DNA of 64,000 nucleotides, from the NCBI GenBank assembly GCA_958295665.1, contig OY282560.1, forward strand, positions 208,986,420-209,050,419. Reading direction: 5' to 3'. The stretch comes from Tipula vernalis. Lineage: Eukaryota; Arthropoda; Insecta; Diptera; Tipulidae. Under the pieces are notes generated by a model that was not told the origin of the DNA, ran no database searches, and was given only the letters and a program-made list of their open reading frames with translations. Both the position numbers and the translations under genes were made by a program. The first letter of the stretch is position 1; every line of letters begins with the position of its first letter. Shown here one piece after another: positions 1 through 10,739 of this stretch.

Positions 1-366
1 AAAAAATCGATCACGAGGCATTACTTTTGAAATACATTGGAGTTCGAGGTATTGATTCCAATACATTCTAACCTGGGGAAAACCTTGTACTCCCATTATG
101 ATGTGCATTCCGAATAATTGTGTTATTTCTTCTGGTAAGGCATGTTTGAAATTCAATAAACCGCTTTGCATAGTATACTGATTCGTAAAGACAGCTATTT
201 CGGCGTACGTACTAATTGGTATGTATTTCAAAAATATTTCGAATGGAGATTCAATAGAATCTGAAGAAGGCAAATCAGAACATTCGAAATTAAAAGGTAA
301 ATTATTGAAGGGATGTTTTCTTAAAAGCCCATAAATGGGTAAGGTAGGATTTAGTAAATCATAAAT
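1..366 (-). CDS. piggyBac-type transposase, N-terminal part, runs off the window
   Basis: The minus strand is open for about 120 codons from near 366 to the left edge, with no stop. The translation reads as the N-terminal region of piggyBac/PGBD transposases (DDE_Tnp_1_7 family): a segment like SPFEIFLKYIP, then TNQYTMQSGLLNF, then EEITQLFGMHIIMGVQGFP, a YW pair, and VMPRDRFF. The family normally shows a matching F...I...T N.YA...G, a LG..I.MG...P..R.YW stretch and a closing MSR.RF. Family role: cut-and-paste transposition at TTAA. The catalytic Asp residues would lie beyond the window edge, so activity cannot be judged. No clear ATG starts the frame; upstream the codons become AT-rich and non-specific, so the start (or an exon junction) is uncertain. 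Confidence 0.72.
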   Translation of the reverse strand, partial: MYDLLNPTLPIYGLLRKHPFNNLPFNFECSDLPSSDSIESPFEIFLKYIPISTYAEIAVFTNQYTMQSGLLNFKHALPEEITQLFGMHIIMGVQGFPQVRMYWNQYLELQCISKVMPRDRFF

Positions 367-471
367 TAAGTAAATTTTATTTATTTTTTATAAAACTCTA
401 CGACTTTTTTTTAACTTTTATCCTGCAATATGTTGGTGTGCATACACCCGTTGTTAACAAAACGTACATAT

Positions 472-599
472 GTTGACAAAACTTCTCAAGTGTAACTATA
501 AATATAATCGGAACCGTTGAGGCAATTTGTCAACATTTGTCGACTTACACTATTCAGTGTACATTACCTTTGAGGCGAATTGTCAACGAACGTTGACAA
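472..599. repeat. Cluster of four GTTGACAA octamers
   Basis: GTTGACAA occurs at 472-479 and 592-599, and its reverse complement TTGTCAAC at 527-534 and 580-587. The last pair forms a perfect palindrome, TTGTCAAC-gaac-GTTGACAA (580-599). The cluster lies about 110-230 bp upstream of the piggyBac-type reading frame. It could be subterminal transposase-binding repeats or promoter elements of that transposon; this is inference from position only. Confidence 0.5.
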
Positions 600-1030
600 C
601 AATTACGACTGCCGTAATGGCATTAGTATACCCAAAATGATACTGATTTGCACTTTATTGTATATTTATAATAATCATGCACACATAAAATAATATTTTT
701 GATTGTACACGAGATAAAAATGGATTTTCAATTACCTTGCAAGCAGCAGCAAAATTGGCGCTAACGTTTTACACAAATACATCTGTCAGTCTGTCAAATT
801 TTGTAATAAACTAAAAACACAAATTTAATTAGTCCCTCAAAGAGTCCGAAAAAAGAACAAAAACAAAAATGTCCGACCATCTGCCTGGATGTCTGGATGT
901 CTGTACCCATTTTACCAATCTGTTTCTATAGTCAAGGCGGAGAATTGAAAAGCTTTTGGATGGCGGGGTACCTGCTTTATGGATGGACCCACAAAATCAC
1001 CTGGCTTTATAAATATTTACCAATTTTTTA
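600..1030. other. No gene seen
   Basis: AT-rich sequence with no reading frame that resembles a known family. A piggyBac terminus (TIR beside TTAA) might be expected here but none was recognised. Confidence 0.5.
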
Positions 1031-1187
1031 TGTTTGTTGGTTTGATTGGGGTCAATTTGCGGGTTCAGTTGGAGTTGAGTTTTGGTTGGATTAGGCTATA
1101 AGAAGCAGTTGACCAGTTTTTTATATATGCTGGCTGAGGATTGAGTTGAACTTGGGTTGAATTAGGGTTTAGTGAGCAGTTACGAAA

Positions 1188-1218
<31 letters not shown>

Positions 1219-2290
1219 GTGAGCGTTTGTATGTATGCATGTATGTATGAACGATCAAATTCACACGCGATGTGGATGGTAATGGTATAAGTATATAAAG
1301 GTATAATGGTATGATAGTAAAGTGGTATAGAAAAATGGTGTAATGGTACAATAGTATAATTGTAATGGTATAATGGAAATAGTTTAATGGTAATGGTATA
1401 ATGGTGTAATGGTGTAATCGTGTAATGATGTAATGGTATAATTGTGTAATTGTCTAATGGTGTAATGGTATATTTGTATGATGGTTCGGCGATATAGGAG
1501 CATGATGGTATGATTGAATGATGGTGCAACGGTTTTTCGAGCCGCGTTGATTTGAGGAATGGGTTGGACGTAAAGTTTTAGGTTTAGTTGATGTTAAGTT
1601 GTGGGTCGGTTAGACGTTCAGTTAGGATTGAGTTAAGTTTATAGATATGGCGGTTTTCAAACTTTGTTAGTTTAGGGATTGAGTTTGTGGTTGAGTTGAG
1701 TGTTGAATTGGGAGTTGTATTGGGATTGAGTTCTGGTTTACTGGGGTTCCAGTTATGAATTTATTTTGGGAGAGTTGTGGGTTGAGTTGGAAATTAGGTT
1801 GAGTTGAGTTCACGTATGCATGTATTTTTTCGGACCAGCGATTGAGTGAGATTTTTTTAGCTTTAATTGCGGGCTGAATTGAGGTTTGAGTCTTAATATA
1901 GCCTGACGTGTTCTGAGTTGAGCTCATGTATGCAATTTAATTTTTCGGACCGTGTTGAATTGTGGATTTAATTGGGTGTCAAGTTAAGGGTTGCGTTGAG
2001 GGTTAAGTTGTCGAGTAAAATGTTGAGTTAGAGTGGAGCGATAGGGTGTAGTTGGCGGTTTATCTAGGGGTTGAGTCAGGAGTTGCGGTGGAGACTAGTT
2101 TGTTGAGATTATGCACTCACCTAATTTTCGAACCGTGTTAATTTTGGATTTGAGATGAACGTTGAGTTTGGTTTGAGTTGAGGATTAAATTGGGGTTGTG
2201 TTGAAGGTTGATTTGGGGTGGAGTTATTGTTAAGTTTAGGGTTGGGTTGAGTCTAGTTGAGATCGAGTTAGGGTTGAATAGGCTTTTTGT
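1030..2290. repeat. G/T-rich degenerate repeat block (GTTGAGTTG-like)
   Basis: The plus strand is dominated by degenerate variants of GTTGAGTTG, GGTTGAGTT and GGGTTGAATT for more than 1 kb. It is interrupted by a (TA)n tract at about 1190-1215 and by a minisatellite of GGTATAATGGTGTAAT-like units at about 1260-1470. Part of it (about 1030-1180) is recognisably homologous, in reverse complement, to 58250-58400: both contain the same AGCCAGCATATATAAAAAA followed by TGGTCAAC and an A/C-rich stretch. No coding potential; minus-strand frames here are only repeats of H-Y-T-I. Confidence 0.6.
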
Positions 2291-2299
2291 TGAAGTTGA

Positions 2300-3105
2300 T
2301 TGTATGCATTTAGCCGCATCAACAGAACATCATAAATCAAACTTTGCTAGATGAATGTTATGCAATACAAAGGAAGGCTGGATTAAGACTTCGGTGTTCA
2401 AAATCAATAGTGGCGCGAAACAATTTTAAAAATACTTTCAGCCACAATACAAATGGGCTCCCAAAACAAATAATCATAATTAGTCTACTGTTTGTACCGT
2501 TCGGTACCAGCGCCGTGGTTTAAGCTGCGGTGTTTGAATGGGAAGGGCTGCAAAAGGAATTTCTCATCATGTGATTACTATCGGTGGTAGCCACGAATAT
2601 ATCTACCTCAATTGAAGGACAATTTGAGTGCAGAATTTATGGATCGACCGACAAAGAATTGGGTGTACCTCGAACACGAACAAAAACAGCAAAGATACAA
2701 GATAAATAAATCACCAACATTCCATTTCGCAATATTAAAATAGGTCCCCAAAGTTTTTAACGTTGATATTAAATAAAAATTAAGATTAGATAGATTGTAG
2801 TTTAGATTAAGCTTAAATTAGAACACCTTTTCAAATTAGCAAAACGGAACATTTCTAGCAACATTTTAAGAAAATGCGGTAGTCTATTTTTTAGAGCAAG
2901 GAGAAATTTTTCCTATCGTTAGCGTTCCTTTACTGTTAGGTGTTTGATAAGAAAGGCCCAGCAATTTCTTCTCCTCTGCTAAGTAATGACAAACAATTCG
3001 ACTTTATAAAAATAAAAATGTCTATTTAGTAGTAACAGACATTTAGATTTAAAAGAAAATTCACTAAATTCATTTGAAGCATTGAGTGTTTCTAGGATTG
3101 ATTTA
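2300..3105. other. No gene seen
   Basis: AT-rich, non-coding in all frames as far as I can see; short stretches such as the one around 2480-2600 have more balanced composition but no recognisable product. Confidence 0.5.
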
Positions 3106-3107
3106 TT

Positions 3108-3109
<2 letters not shown>

Positions 3110-3178
<69 letters not shown>
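3110..3178. repeat. (TA)n microsatellite
   Basis: About 34 uninterrupted TA dinucleotides. Frames through it give Y-I repeats, which are artefacts. Confidence 0.95.
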
Positions 3179-3179
<1 letters not shown>

Positions 3180-3182
<3 letters not shown>

Positions 3183-4055
3183 TTTGCACTCCAAATTTAC
3201 TTCTTTTGCACTTCAAGTTCAAACCCTTACATACCAAATTAAGGCTTTTTGCAAAACAAATTCAACCTTTTGTAAATAAAGTTTCAATAAGAAAAGGTTC
3301 AATTTGATTTGAAAAAGTATGACTCTGATTTGTAAAAGGGAGATAATACCCATCTGCTTTACTTCCAAACATTCTGCGACGAATCATTGTGATGTTAATA
3401 AAAACCAAGAAGAAATTGTTGAAACTTTCTTCCTAGAAAAATACCTAATCACGACTGAAAATAATTTCTCTCATTATAGAAGCGTATTTGTGCTAAGAAA
3501 AGAAACCAATTAATATTTGAGCCAAACCAGCCAGTCTCTATAATGAATTAGTCATCGTTCGACTTAGTTTTTCATTGACCGGATCTTTTTGATTATCGGT
3601 AAACGATAAATAAAAATTAAATTTACCGGTAAACCGGATGGTACTTTTTTGTTTGTCCTCGGTGAGGTTTTCTTGATTTTGGAAATTCTCGTCGCTTCCC
3701 GATTTCCTATCGCCTTTTATCGAATTTCATCTTTTGATTACTTTTTAAAATTTCTCTGGTGATTTGGTGTTTCGAGACAGTTAAGTCGAGTATGTTTGAG
3801 GTTGTTAAATGTATTTGATTGTTCGATGTTACTCGAGAATCTTAGAACCAATCCGATGAATATGATTGTACGATATTTGTTCAGCTTAGCCTTAACTTTC
3901 TTAGTAGCATCAATAACATTAAGCTCCTTGGCAAATAAATCGACAATTTCATGAATGATTTCAAAATCCACATTCGTTTGAATCGTGCTACTGTTTTGAA
4001 CTTGATTGGTAATTTTTATGATTTACTTTAATTATTCCTTTTGAAATACCATTTC
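3180..4055. other. No recognised gene; one 77-codon minus-strand frame
   Basis: AT-rich. A minus-strand frame at 3738-3971 has a non-repetitive composition but resembles nothing I know, so I do not call it a gene. It is divergent to the Harbinger-like frame that follows. Confidence 0.35.
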
Positions 4056-4056
4056 A

Positions 4057-4314
4057 TTGTTTGTTATAGATAAATACAATTCAATGTTACGAATTAGAAG
4101 GTCAACTTTTGGAGGTAACAAGAGGTTGGATGGAAAATTAGATATTTACTTGTTTTTATGGTATCTAGGCAATACCATGACGTTTCGACAGTTGGGAAAC
4201 CTCTTTGGTGTAACAAAATCTACAGCTTGGAATGTCGTAATACGCGTTTCAGATTTCTTTGTAGAAAATCCCGATAAACCACAAGTCGGTTATTCGCCGA
4301 TAGATTCGGACTGA
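4057..4314 (+). pseudogene. PIF/Harbinger-type transposase, helix-turn-helix fragment
   Basis: An 85-codon frame. Residues about 20-70 read GGNKRLDGKLDIYLFLWYLG, then MTFRQLGNLFGVTKSTAWN and VIRVSDFF. This is the usual layout N-terminal to the DDE domain of Harbinger transposases and HARBI1-like proteins: a helix with LWFL..., then ...FR.L...FGVSKSTA...I..V. A good 3' splice-site-like TTGTTATAG ends at 4069, so it may begin as an exon at 4070. No catalytic DDE triad follows before the stop at 4312-4314, and the downstream 600 bp shows no matching frame. This is therefore a fragment of a transposase or a truncated derivative. Domain assignment is from family knowledge; no search was run. Confidence 0.5.
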
Positions 4315-4319
4315 AAAAC

Positions 4320-5020
4320 TATCATTTGTCGCCTAACGAAGTGAGACATCTCTATGTGTAAGACAGTCACAAGGATATATAGAAAGCAAGCCAAATCCTG
4401 TCCTATAATTGACATTCACCTTACCGAAAGTCACTTTGATGTCAACATAGAGTTCACAAATGTTAAGCTTTAAAGTATGTCTTACCGCCGACTTCAAAGC
4501 TCTTTTTATTTATTGCATTTAATTCAACGTATAGTATCAGAGCACCCTGTATTTTATAGAGCCATAATCAAAAAATCTGAGCTTTTATAAGGGAGTTAGA
4601 AACGAGGAAAAAACGAAACTTTTCATAGTAAAACACACAAAACATATGGGAAATCACTTTTTTTCCTAAGACAAATTTGTAAATGAAAACGTTACAAATT
4701 CTTAATTATGATTTCTGAAATACTTTCATAAATGTTTTAATTTCAACATATATAAATATTGTTTAAGTAAATCGTTTTCATTTTCTTGTAATAGTTGATT
4801 TATTTAAACCAAAATATTAAAAAAAATTCATAACAACAGCATTCTGGTCAAATTGAAATAAAAGCTTACTATGATTCGTTTGGTCATTAAGTCAATATAC
4901 ATTACATAGATGGCAGTGATGGCCGTAAACATTTGGAAAAATCGTACCAAAAATTACCACCTGGGGAAATTTCAAGTTCAAAAATTGTAGGAAAAGCAAA
5001 TCAAATTCACAAAATATAGG
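4320..5020. other. No gene seen; isolated Tc1-type end motif
   Basis: AT-rich. CACCCTGTA at 4543-4551 matches the outer end of the maT element's right terminus (6145-6153) and lies in the same orientation. It could therefore be the right end of another, otherwise lost, Tc1/mariner-family copy. No left terminus of the following maT element was found. Confidence 0.35.
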
Positions 5021-5109
5021 AACGTGTGATAATTTTGCGATTAATTCCATTGTTTACAAGCGTACAGAAGCATTTTAGTGGGAAATATTCAGAAAAAAAG
5101 TTATCCGCA

Positions 5110-6025
5110 ATGGAATTCAAGCGTAATAGTGTGATTTCTCTATATTTGGCTGGAAAATCACAGCCGCAGATTGTTAACCAGTTAAAACATCTGCATGTGA
5201 ATAAAATGTTTGGGTATCGTACCATAAATCGTTATAACGATACCGGCAGCATTGCAAAACGCCATGGTGGTTGACCGAAACGCACTGCAACATCGCCGTA
5301 TATCATTCGGAAGGTGAATGCCAAATTGGCTGGGAATCCGCGGCGTAGCGGCGATGCTCAAAAAAGTTAGAGTGGAAAGAGCAAAGGAGTTGTTACGCTT
5401 GCACGAAAGTGGTGATTTGCCGAATTTGGTTTTCCCCGATGAGTCACCGTTCGTTATTGAGCAATATGTGAATAAGCAAAACGACCGGATTTACTTGCCC
5501 TGCCGTTCTACTGAAAATTGGAACCAACGGATTGCCACTCGAAACCAAGCGCCGTTGATGGTGATGGTTTGGGCCGCCGTAACGGCCGAAAGCCCTTCAC
5601 CGCTAGTTTTTTTGGACCGTGGCATCAAGATAAATGCTAAAATTTATCGGGATCATGTGTTGGAGGGAGCGTTGAAGCCTTGGGCACAAAAACATTTCGG
5701 CCGCAGAGCCCGGACATTTCAACAGGACTCGGCGCCGAGTCATAAAGCGCGCGTCAATCAAGATTGGCTGAGAAACAACGTTCCGCGGTTCATTTCCACT
5801 GCCCAATGGCCACCAAATTCACCGGATGCAAATCCGCTAGATTTCTCGGTTTGGGGTATTTTGAAGAGCAAGGTTGGGACAAAAAAATACCAAAGTGTCG
5901 ATCATCTCGAGCAAGCGCTTCGCCGGGAATGGGCCAAAATACCGCAGAGCCACTTTCGTGCTGCATGCAATAGCTTTGTCGGCCGTTTGAATGCCATAAT
6001 CGCGGCTAAGGGTGGCCAAATCTAA
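5110..6025 (+). pseudogene. maT-type (DD37D) Tc1/mariner transposase, disabled
   Basis: Frame 1 from the ATG at 5110 (MEFKRNSVISLYLAGKSQ) is the paired-like helix-turn-helix part. It meets a TGA at 5272-5274, and the reading frame then moves by +1 around 5330-5360. The second frame runs intact to the stop at 6023-6025 and holds the catalytic core: first Asp in VFPDESPF, second in QQDSAPSHKA, third in NPLDFSVWG. There are 37 residues between the second and third Asp (DD37D), which defines the maT clade; PNSPD lies just before. The core is well preserved, but the N-terminal domain is separated by a stop and a frameshift, so this copy should not make a full transposase. Base composition is clearly less AT-rich than the surroundings, as expected for a transposon coding region. 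Confidence 0.85.
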
Positions 6026-6127
6026 AACTGCTAATGCAATTCGAAAATTTAAATATTTGTGAACATTTTTTACTTTCATTCAATAAAATTCATCAAAAAA
6101 TAAAAATTCTGTGGCGTTTTGTTTTGG

Positions 6128-6153
6128 TAACACTTCGTGTCAGTCACCCTGTA
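6128..6153. repeat. Right terminal inverted repeat of the maT element
   Basis: The transposase gene is followed by a short AT-rich 3' UTR (AATAAA near 6082) and a terminus ending CAGTCACCCTGTA. CAGGGTGA-type ends are usual for maT elements, with the TA target duplication expected at 6152-6153. The matching left terminus was not recognised upstream of 5110. Confidence 0.5.
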
Positions 6154-6245
6154 AAAATAAAAACAATCCAAATAGAAATACATATACTACTTAAAGCTAA
6201 AACTTAAGTCTTTTCGGTTTTTATTGCTTACTTCTACGATAAATT

Positions 6246-8213
6246 CTAGAATATTATAGTATCTGTAATTAAACCACAATTGTTACTATTATATTGGCTT
6301 ATGAAATATAATTTCTTACCGCAATCTTCCGCTGGCAAATTATCAACTTTCTTAATTCTACCCCACCGTATTTGTTGAGCAAAAGTCTGTGACAATAATT
6401 TATTCAATATAGACTTGGCAAATCCATTTACCTCTTTCTTCGCGTCTCCCTTTGAGGCATACTGGGTGTATGCGTAAGCCTGAAAATCAGAACAAGTAAA
6501 ATGGTAGAATGGGCTATGACATAGAATATCAGGGTTAATCCAGACAAGTTGGACAAGATATACAAAAATTATAAGAATAAAATGTTACATTAACAAGAAG
6601 ATATCTTACCATATTTTCTTTGAAATCATTTTCCTGTAACTGTAGTTCCAGCTCATCCATTTTTTATTTAGAATCATTATTTGTAGTAGCAGTAAAAGTT
6701 GATGAAGCTGGCGACTTCTTGCAAAACTCGCTTATCATTTTCATGATGATTTCGTTTTGGGCCGAAATCTTTTCCAAATTTGACTGGATTTGGTCAACTT
6801 TTAAAGCCACCAATTCTGAATTTAATTGTCCCTGTTTTAGTTCGGTCAAATCTTGCAATGCTTTTTGAAATGAATCGTATTGAATACATACAACACTGCC
6901 GATTCTTTGCTCAGTCATTATTTCATTTTCATTTGAGTTACCCGTGGCCGTGCAAGATGATGGTGTTTCCACTTCGCAATCATTACAATTTGGCTGAATC
7001 TCGATAGTTTCGAAATCATTATTTGACATTACTAGAGAGTCGTTCTCCCCTAACTGATCAAATAAATTGTTATAATCGTTAGAGATTACGGCGGAACTGG
7101 AATTCTTTTTTTCTGGTTTTTGATGATTTTGATATTCTTCTGTATCGGATGTTGTGTAGTTAAGTCGAAGACTACACTCGATATTAGCAGCTTTGATAGA
7201 GTCTTGTACGAAAAAAACAAGATATTAATTAATATATTAATTGTATAATGACACAATATCATCAATCTACATATATTATCAGTTTTAAAAAAATGAATTA
7301 TTATACTTGTTAGCTTCTTAAATATAATAACCTAAAACAAATTATAAAGTTAGTCAATAATTATTAATTACATTCATACACATAAATTTATACTTATCTT
7401 AAATAATACGATCGTTGCCAATAACTTTGAATTAATCAAAAATAGAAATTATAAACTAAACCTCAATTGAATTAATTAAAATTAAAAATCTTAAAATTAC
7501 TTACTTAAATATTTGGTATATTGTTATTGTAAAATTTTGATTTGTTTTTGTTGTTATGCCAACTCAAAATAATAATTTTAGCACAACGATCATTTTTGCT
7601 CAGATTTTGTGCACATAAATTAGCTAAGTAACATTTGACTTCAATGTGTCACCATTTAGATGTCGCAATGTTCATCAAATTAATAGAATAAAAATTTATA
7701 GTAACACAGATGTCTCAGTAGATTTATGTAATTTTTTCTGATTTTGTTTAGTCACTCTCAATTGATAAAAAGTTGTAAAGCAATAAAGTCGCAAAAATAA
7801 AAATTACAAATTAATATACATATATAATACAAATATTTCTGTACTTTTTTATTATTGGAAATTTACAAGTACAAAGTTACTTAAAAAACAAAATTTCACT
7901 TGGGATAAAAGCGAAGGACAATCAACTCGCATATTGCCGTAGCAATTACACAAGGCAACCTTTGCCCCAACAATACTTGTATAATATTGTATTTTAGTAC
8001 TCGACAAGCGTGTTTCACCCAGTCACTCCTCGGTATGCCGCAGTTCTTTAATTCAAAAATCCAATTTTTGGTACTTGGGCAAAAACATTGCTTTCCATCT
8101 TCCGTTAACCTTGCATAACTTATCAATTCGATTAGCCGTTTACTTGGTTCACTTTTATCTTCTTCGAATTCTACAACTGCAAAATGGTCCTGTGATTTTC
8201 CTTGTTTCGGCAT
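6246..8213 (-). pseudogene. DUF4806-type gene of four putative exons, with an in-frame stop
   Basis: Reading on the minus strand: exon 1 is about 8213-7977 and begins MPKQGKSQDHFAVVEF. It carries the N-terminal block often seen in DUF4806 proteins (FAVVEF..., LTEDGKQCFCP, W....RVLKYN). Exon 2 is about 7202-6610 (acidic and Ser/Asn-rich linker, then a coiled-coil-like LTELKQGQLNSELVALKVDQ). Exon 3 is 6479-6320 (AYAYTQYASKGDAKKEVNGF, ending with a RWGRIKK segment). Exon 4 is 6262-6246, closing with TAG. Donors GTAAGA (exon 2/3) and GTAAGA (exon 3/4) and acceptors TTTTCAG and TTACAG fit. The exon 1/2 junction is unsure, because the phase does not match with the GTATTG donor. An in-frame TAA at 6664-6666 interrupts exon 2. 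Function of DUF4806 is unknown. It follows the TNP2-like transposase on the same strand and may be its partner ORF (inference). Confidence 0.48.
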
Positions 8214-8480
8214 TTTAAGTTTATTTTGCTTTAATATAAAATTAAACACAGATTTAACATACGATTTCAAAAAGTATATGTATAAATAGAGAAGGCAATC
8301 GGTGAAGTCCCCGTTTTTAAAATTCCTTATTTATCTTATCTATTCAGTTTTTGTTTGTATTATTTATTATGCGCGTTAAATATTTACTTTTAATACATTG
8401 AAGAGTAACAAAATATGAACAAATAATATGTTTCAGCCAGTTTTAGGTTGTTTTGTTTTCTGATTTATTTAGTAGGTTGT

Positions 8481-8720
8481 TTAACCTTCGCATGAACAGT
8501 ATCTACCGGGGTAGATATCACAATTTTCCTTTCTCAATTATTCAGTGAGTTTTCATCCAATCATTATCCGGCGTCAGCTTTGTAAATAATTTTTCAATTT
8601 ATTTCAGAAAATTATTCACATAGCTGACGCCGGATAATGATTGGATGAAAGCTCACTGAGTTATTGAGAAAGGAAAATTGTGATATCTACCCCGGTAGAT
8701 ACTATTCATGCGAAGGTTAA
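8481..8720. mobile_element. Foldback MITE flanked by TTAA
   Basis: The 232-bp element at 8485-8716 begins CCTTCGCATGAACAG and ends with its near-perfect reverse complement. Arms are about 95-100 bp and the central spacer is about 40 bp of AT-rich DNA. TTAA lies on both sides (8481-8484 and 8717-8720), the target duplication typical of the piggyBac superfamily. Each arm also contains a small palindrome, ATCTACC-GG-GGTAGAT in the left arm. The only differences between arms are a few substitutions (such as gtt/gct and ac/at). It lies between the two minus-strand genes and interrupts neither. Confidence 0.8.
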
Positions 8721-8807
8721 GGTAGGTTTTTATTTTAAATTAATTATTCAATTTATATGTGTCTTTTACTTGTATGTTTATTATTATATTGTATTAAAAG
8801 ATATCAT

Positions 8808-10730
8808 TTATGTTTGTAGAATTAAAAATACGTATAAACGGGAAAAAGTTTTTAGCGATGAATTTATTGGATATGTGTAAAAATCGCCCTTTTCCATATA
8901 TTTTTTGACGAAAACGAAAATTTGGCGTTCTTCTTTAACAAAATTGATTATTTCGTAAATTTTATTTTCTTTACTTAGGGCGTTTTTGTTCCTCTCATTA
9001 TTATTAAACTTATATCCATAATATATCACCTCTGCAAAAATAGTTTCATCATACTGTTTGTTTAGTTTGATATCTGAAGCGGTGTTTAGCTTTGAGGTGG
9101 GGATTGAAGTAGAACTATTCATTTCAATCAGCCTATTTGCAAACTCGGTCAAAGGATGTTTATGTCCCGCCAACAATTTTTTAAACGGATTCATATATGA
9201 TTCGAAACAAAACCCAGAAAACGTATCCAAAGATCCTTTGAAATCCTTGACTTTTTTTGCTAGGTGCCTTAGCATATGCACATTATGATTAACCATATCT
9301 GAACCATATAAAAGCGCATATTCTTTAACAAAGTCTTCCAAAAGCCTGCCGGCAAACGAGTTATTTGAGGCACCAATCTGGACAGCATAGAATTTTTATC
9401 GCGACATATAGTAGCATAAAATTATTATAAAACTTTAGCAAATGCTGTGGCAACGCACTTTTTAATATAAATGGCCCGTAGAACAGTAAAAAATTTCTAA
9501 GTTCGCTTCCTTTAAAAGCAGCCAAATGTTTTAAAGACCTTAACTTTCTTTGAAAGTTGTTAGGTAAAAATTTGTTTAAAAAAATAGTTTTATTTGAAAT
9601 TAAATTTTTCAAATATTTCGGAAATAATGGTTTTTTTCCGAACCAAATCTTTAATAACTTTTTCATTACTCCCAACAATACCATATGCAAATAATCTAAT
9701 GCTATTTGGGATACCATACCTATACCTAGATCCTCAAGAGGCGAATTTAAAATGTGATGATCAGCATCAGCTCTTTTCGCGAACGTCGAATCTGTACGAA
9801 GAGATGCAACAGATGAGTTGTTAAAACACATCCTATGATATTTTTTATCAAATATACCTATAATATCACATTTTGGACATCCTGCGAATGCGTTATATTG
9901 TTTAACACCGCAGACACTCTCTCTAGCAGGAGCGTCACATATTATCGCTCGAATTTTAATTAGTATATTTTTTTCTTTTATAAAAGAAGTTGTCTTTTGA
10001 TTTGTTTCATTTCAAACAAAGGTATTTAAAAACACTGCAAAATCACTGGGCTTTCTGGGACCATGATAAATACCAATTACAAACACTTCGCCTAAACCGA
10101 CGTTAAAAATACGCCCTTAAATTAGCCAAAATCAGTGTTCCGTATTATCACTAAAAACGGGAAGCCCATCCACATTTTAAATCTAAGTATACAATTTTCG
10201 GCACTAATTTATTACTCAAATTTTTCCAGCATTAAATTCTTTTTCAGTTATTCTCCAACCCGATATGAATATATTCTCCAGGAGAAACGGTAATTTTTTC
10301 TAGGTTGCGCGGCGTTTGCAACAAAGCTCTATAGTCCATCGGTAATTCCGAGAAAAATGTTTTCATAAATTTTAATATGTTGTTGTATGTTATGTTCCAC
10401 GGCTCATTTTTGCAAAAATAATTTTACGTAAATATTAATATCAGGACTATTATATGGCTTAATAAAATTAATTAAATCTAATTTTTGAGGGATAATTTTC
10501 AATTCACAATCAAATGACTCCTTTGATAGTTCACAAAAATCATTTTCACTTATTTCAGTAGTCTCAGAACTAGAAGAGTTTTCATTATTTGATGTATGTA
10601 AAACATCATAATCTTCACTTATGTCTGGTAGGCTTAAATTGCAAGCTGCACGTGTATTTGATGTTTTACTATTTTTATTTTCTAATATTAATAGTAGGTT
10701 TCTTAATTTTTCCTTATTTATTTTTTTCAA
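8808..10730 (-). pseudogene. TNP2/CACTA-like transposase relic
   Basis: Minus-strand blocks in order: an N-terminal low-complexity Ser/Asn block (10730-10404); a degraded block with FFSELPMDYRALLQTPRNL (about 10360-10290); VIGIYHGPRKPSDFAVFLN (about 10080-10020); IKIRAIICDAPARESVCGVK with a CPKC pair (about 9965-9870); then ALDYLHMVLLGVMKKLLK, a RKLRSLKHLAAFKGSELRNF block and LLFYGPFILK (9831-9361). After a frame change near 9350 comes NVHMLRHLAKKVKDFKG, SGFCFESYMNPFKKLLAG and KHPLTEFANRLIE (9341-8808). This order is that of a large invertebrate transposase-like family related to plant TNP2/DUF4218 (CACTA). Several stops and frameshifts make it a relic. The exact superfamily name is my inference. 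Confidence 0.55.
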
Positions 10731-10739
10731 TTATATTTT

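Noticed and set aside
1065..1529. 154-codon minus-strand frame
   Set aside because: Made of HYTI/PLHHY repeats from the GGTATAATGGTG minisatellite and (TA)n; no protein family.
1030..2290. Telomere-like TTAGG repeats
   Set aside because: TTAGG occurs only in scattered, degenerate context; no run of exact units.
5603..6079. Minus-strand frames opposite the maT transposase
   Set aside because: Shadows of the coding strand, no motif of their own.
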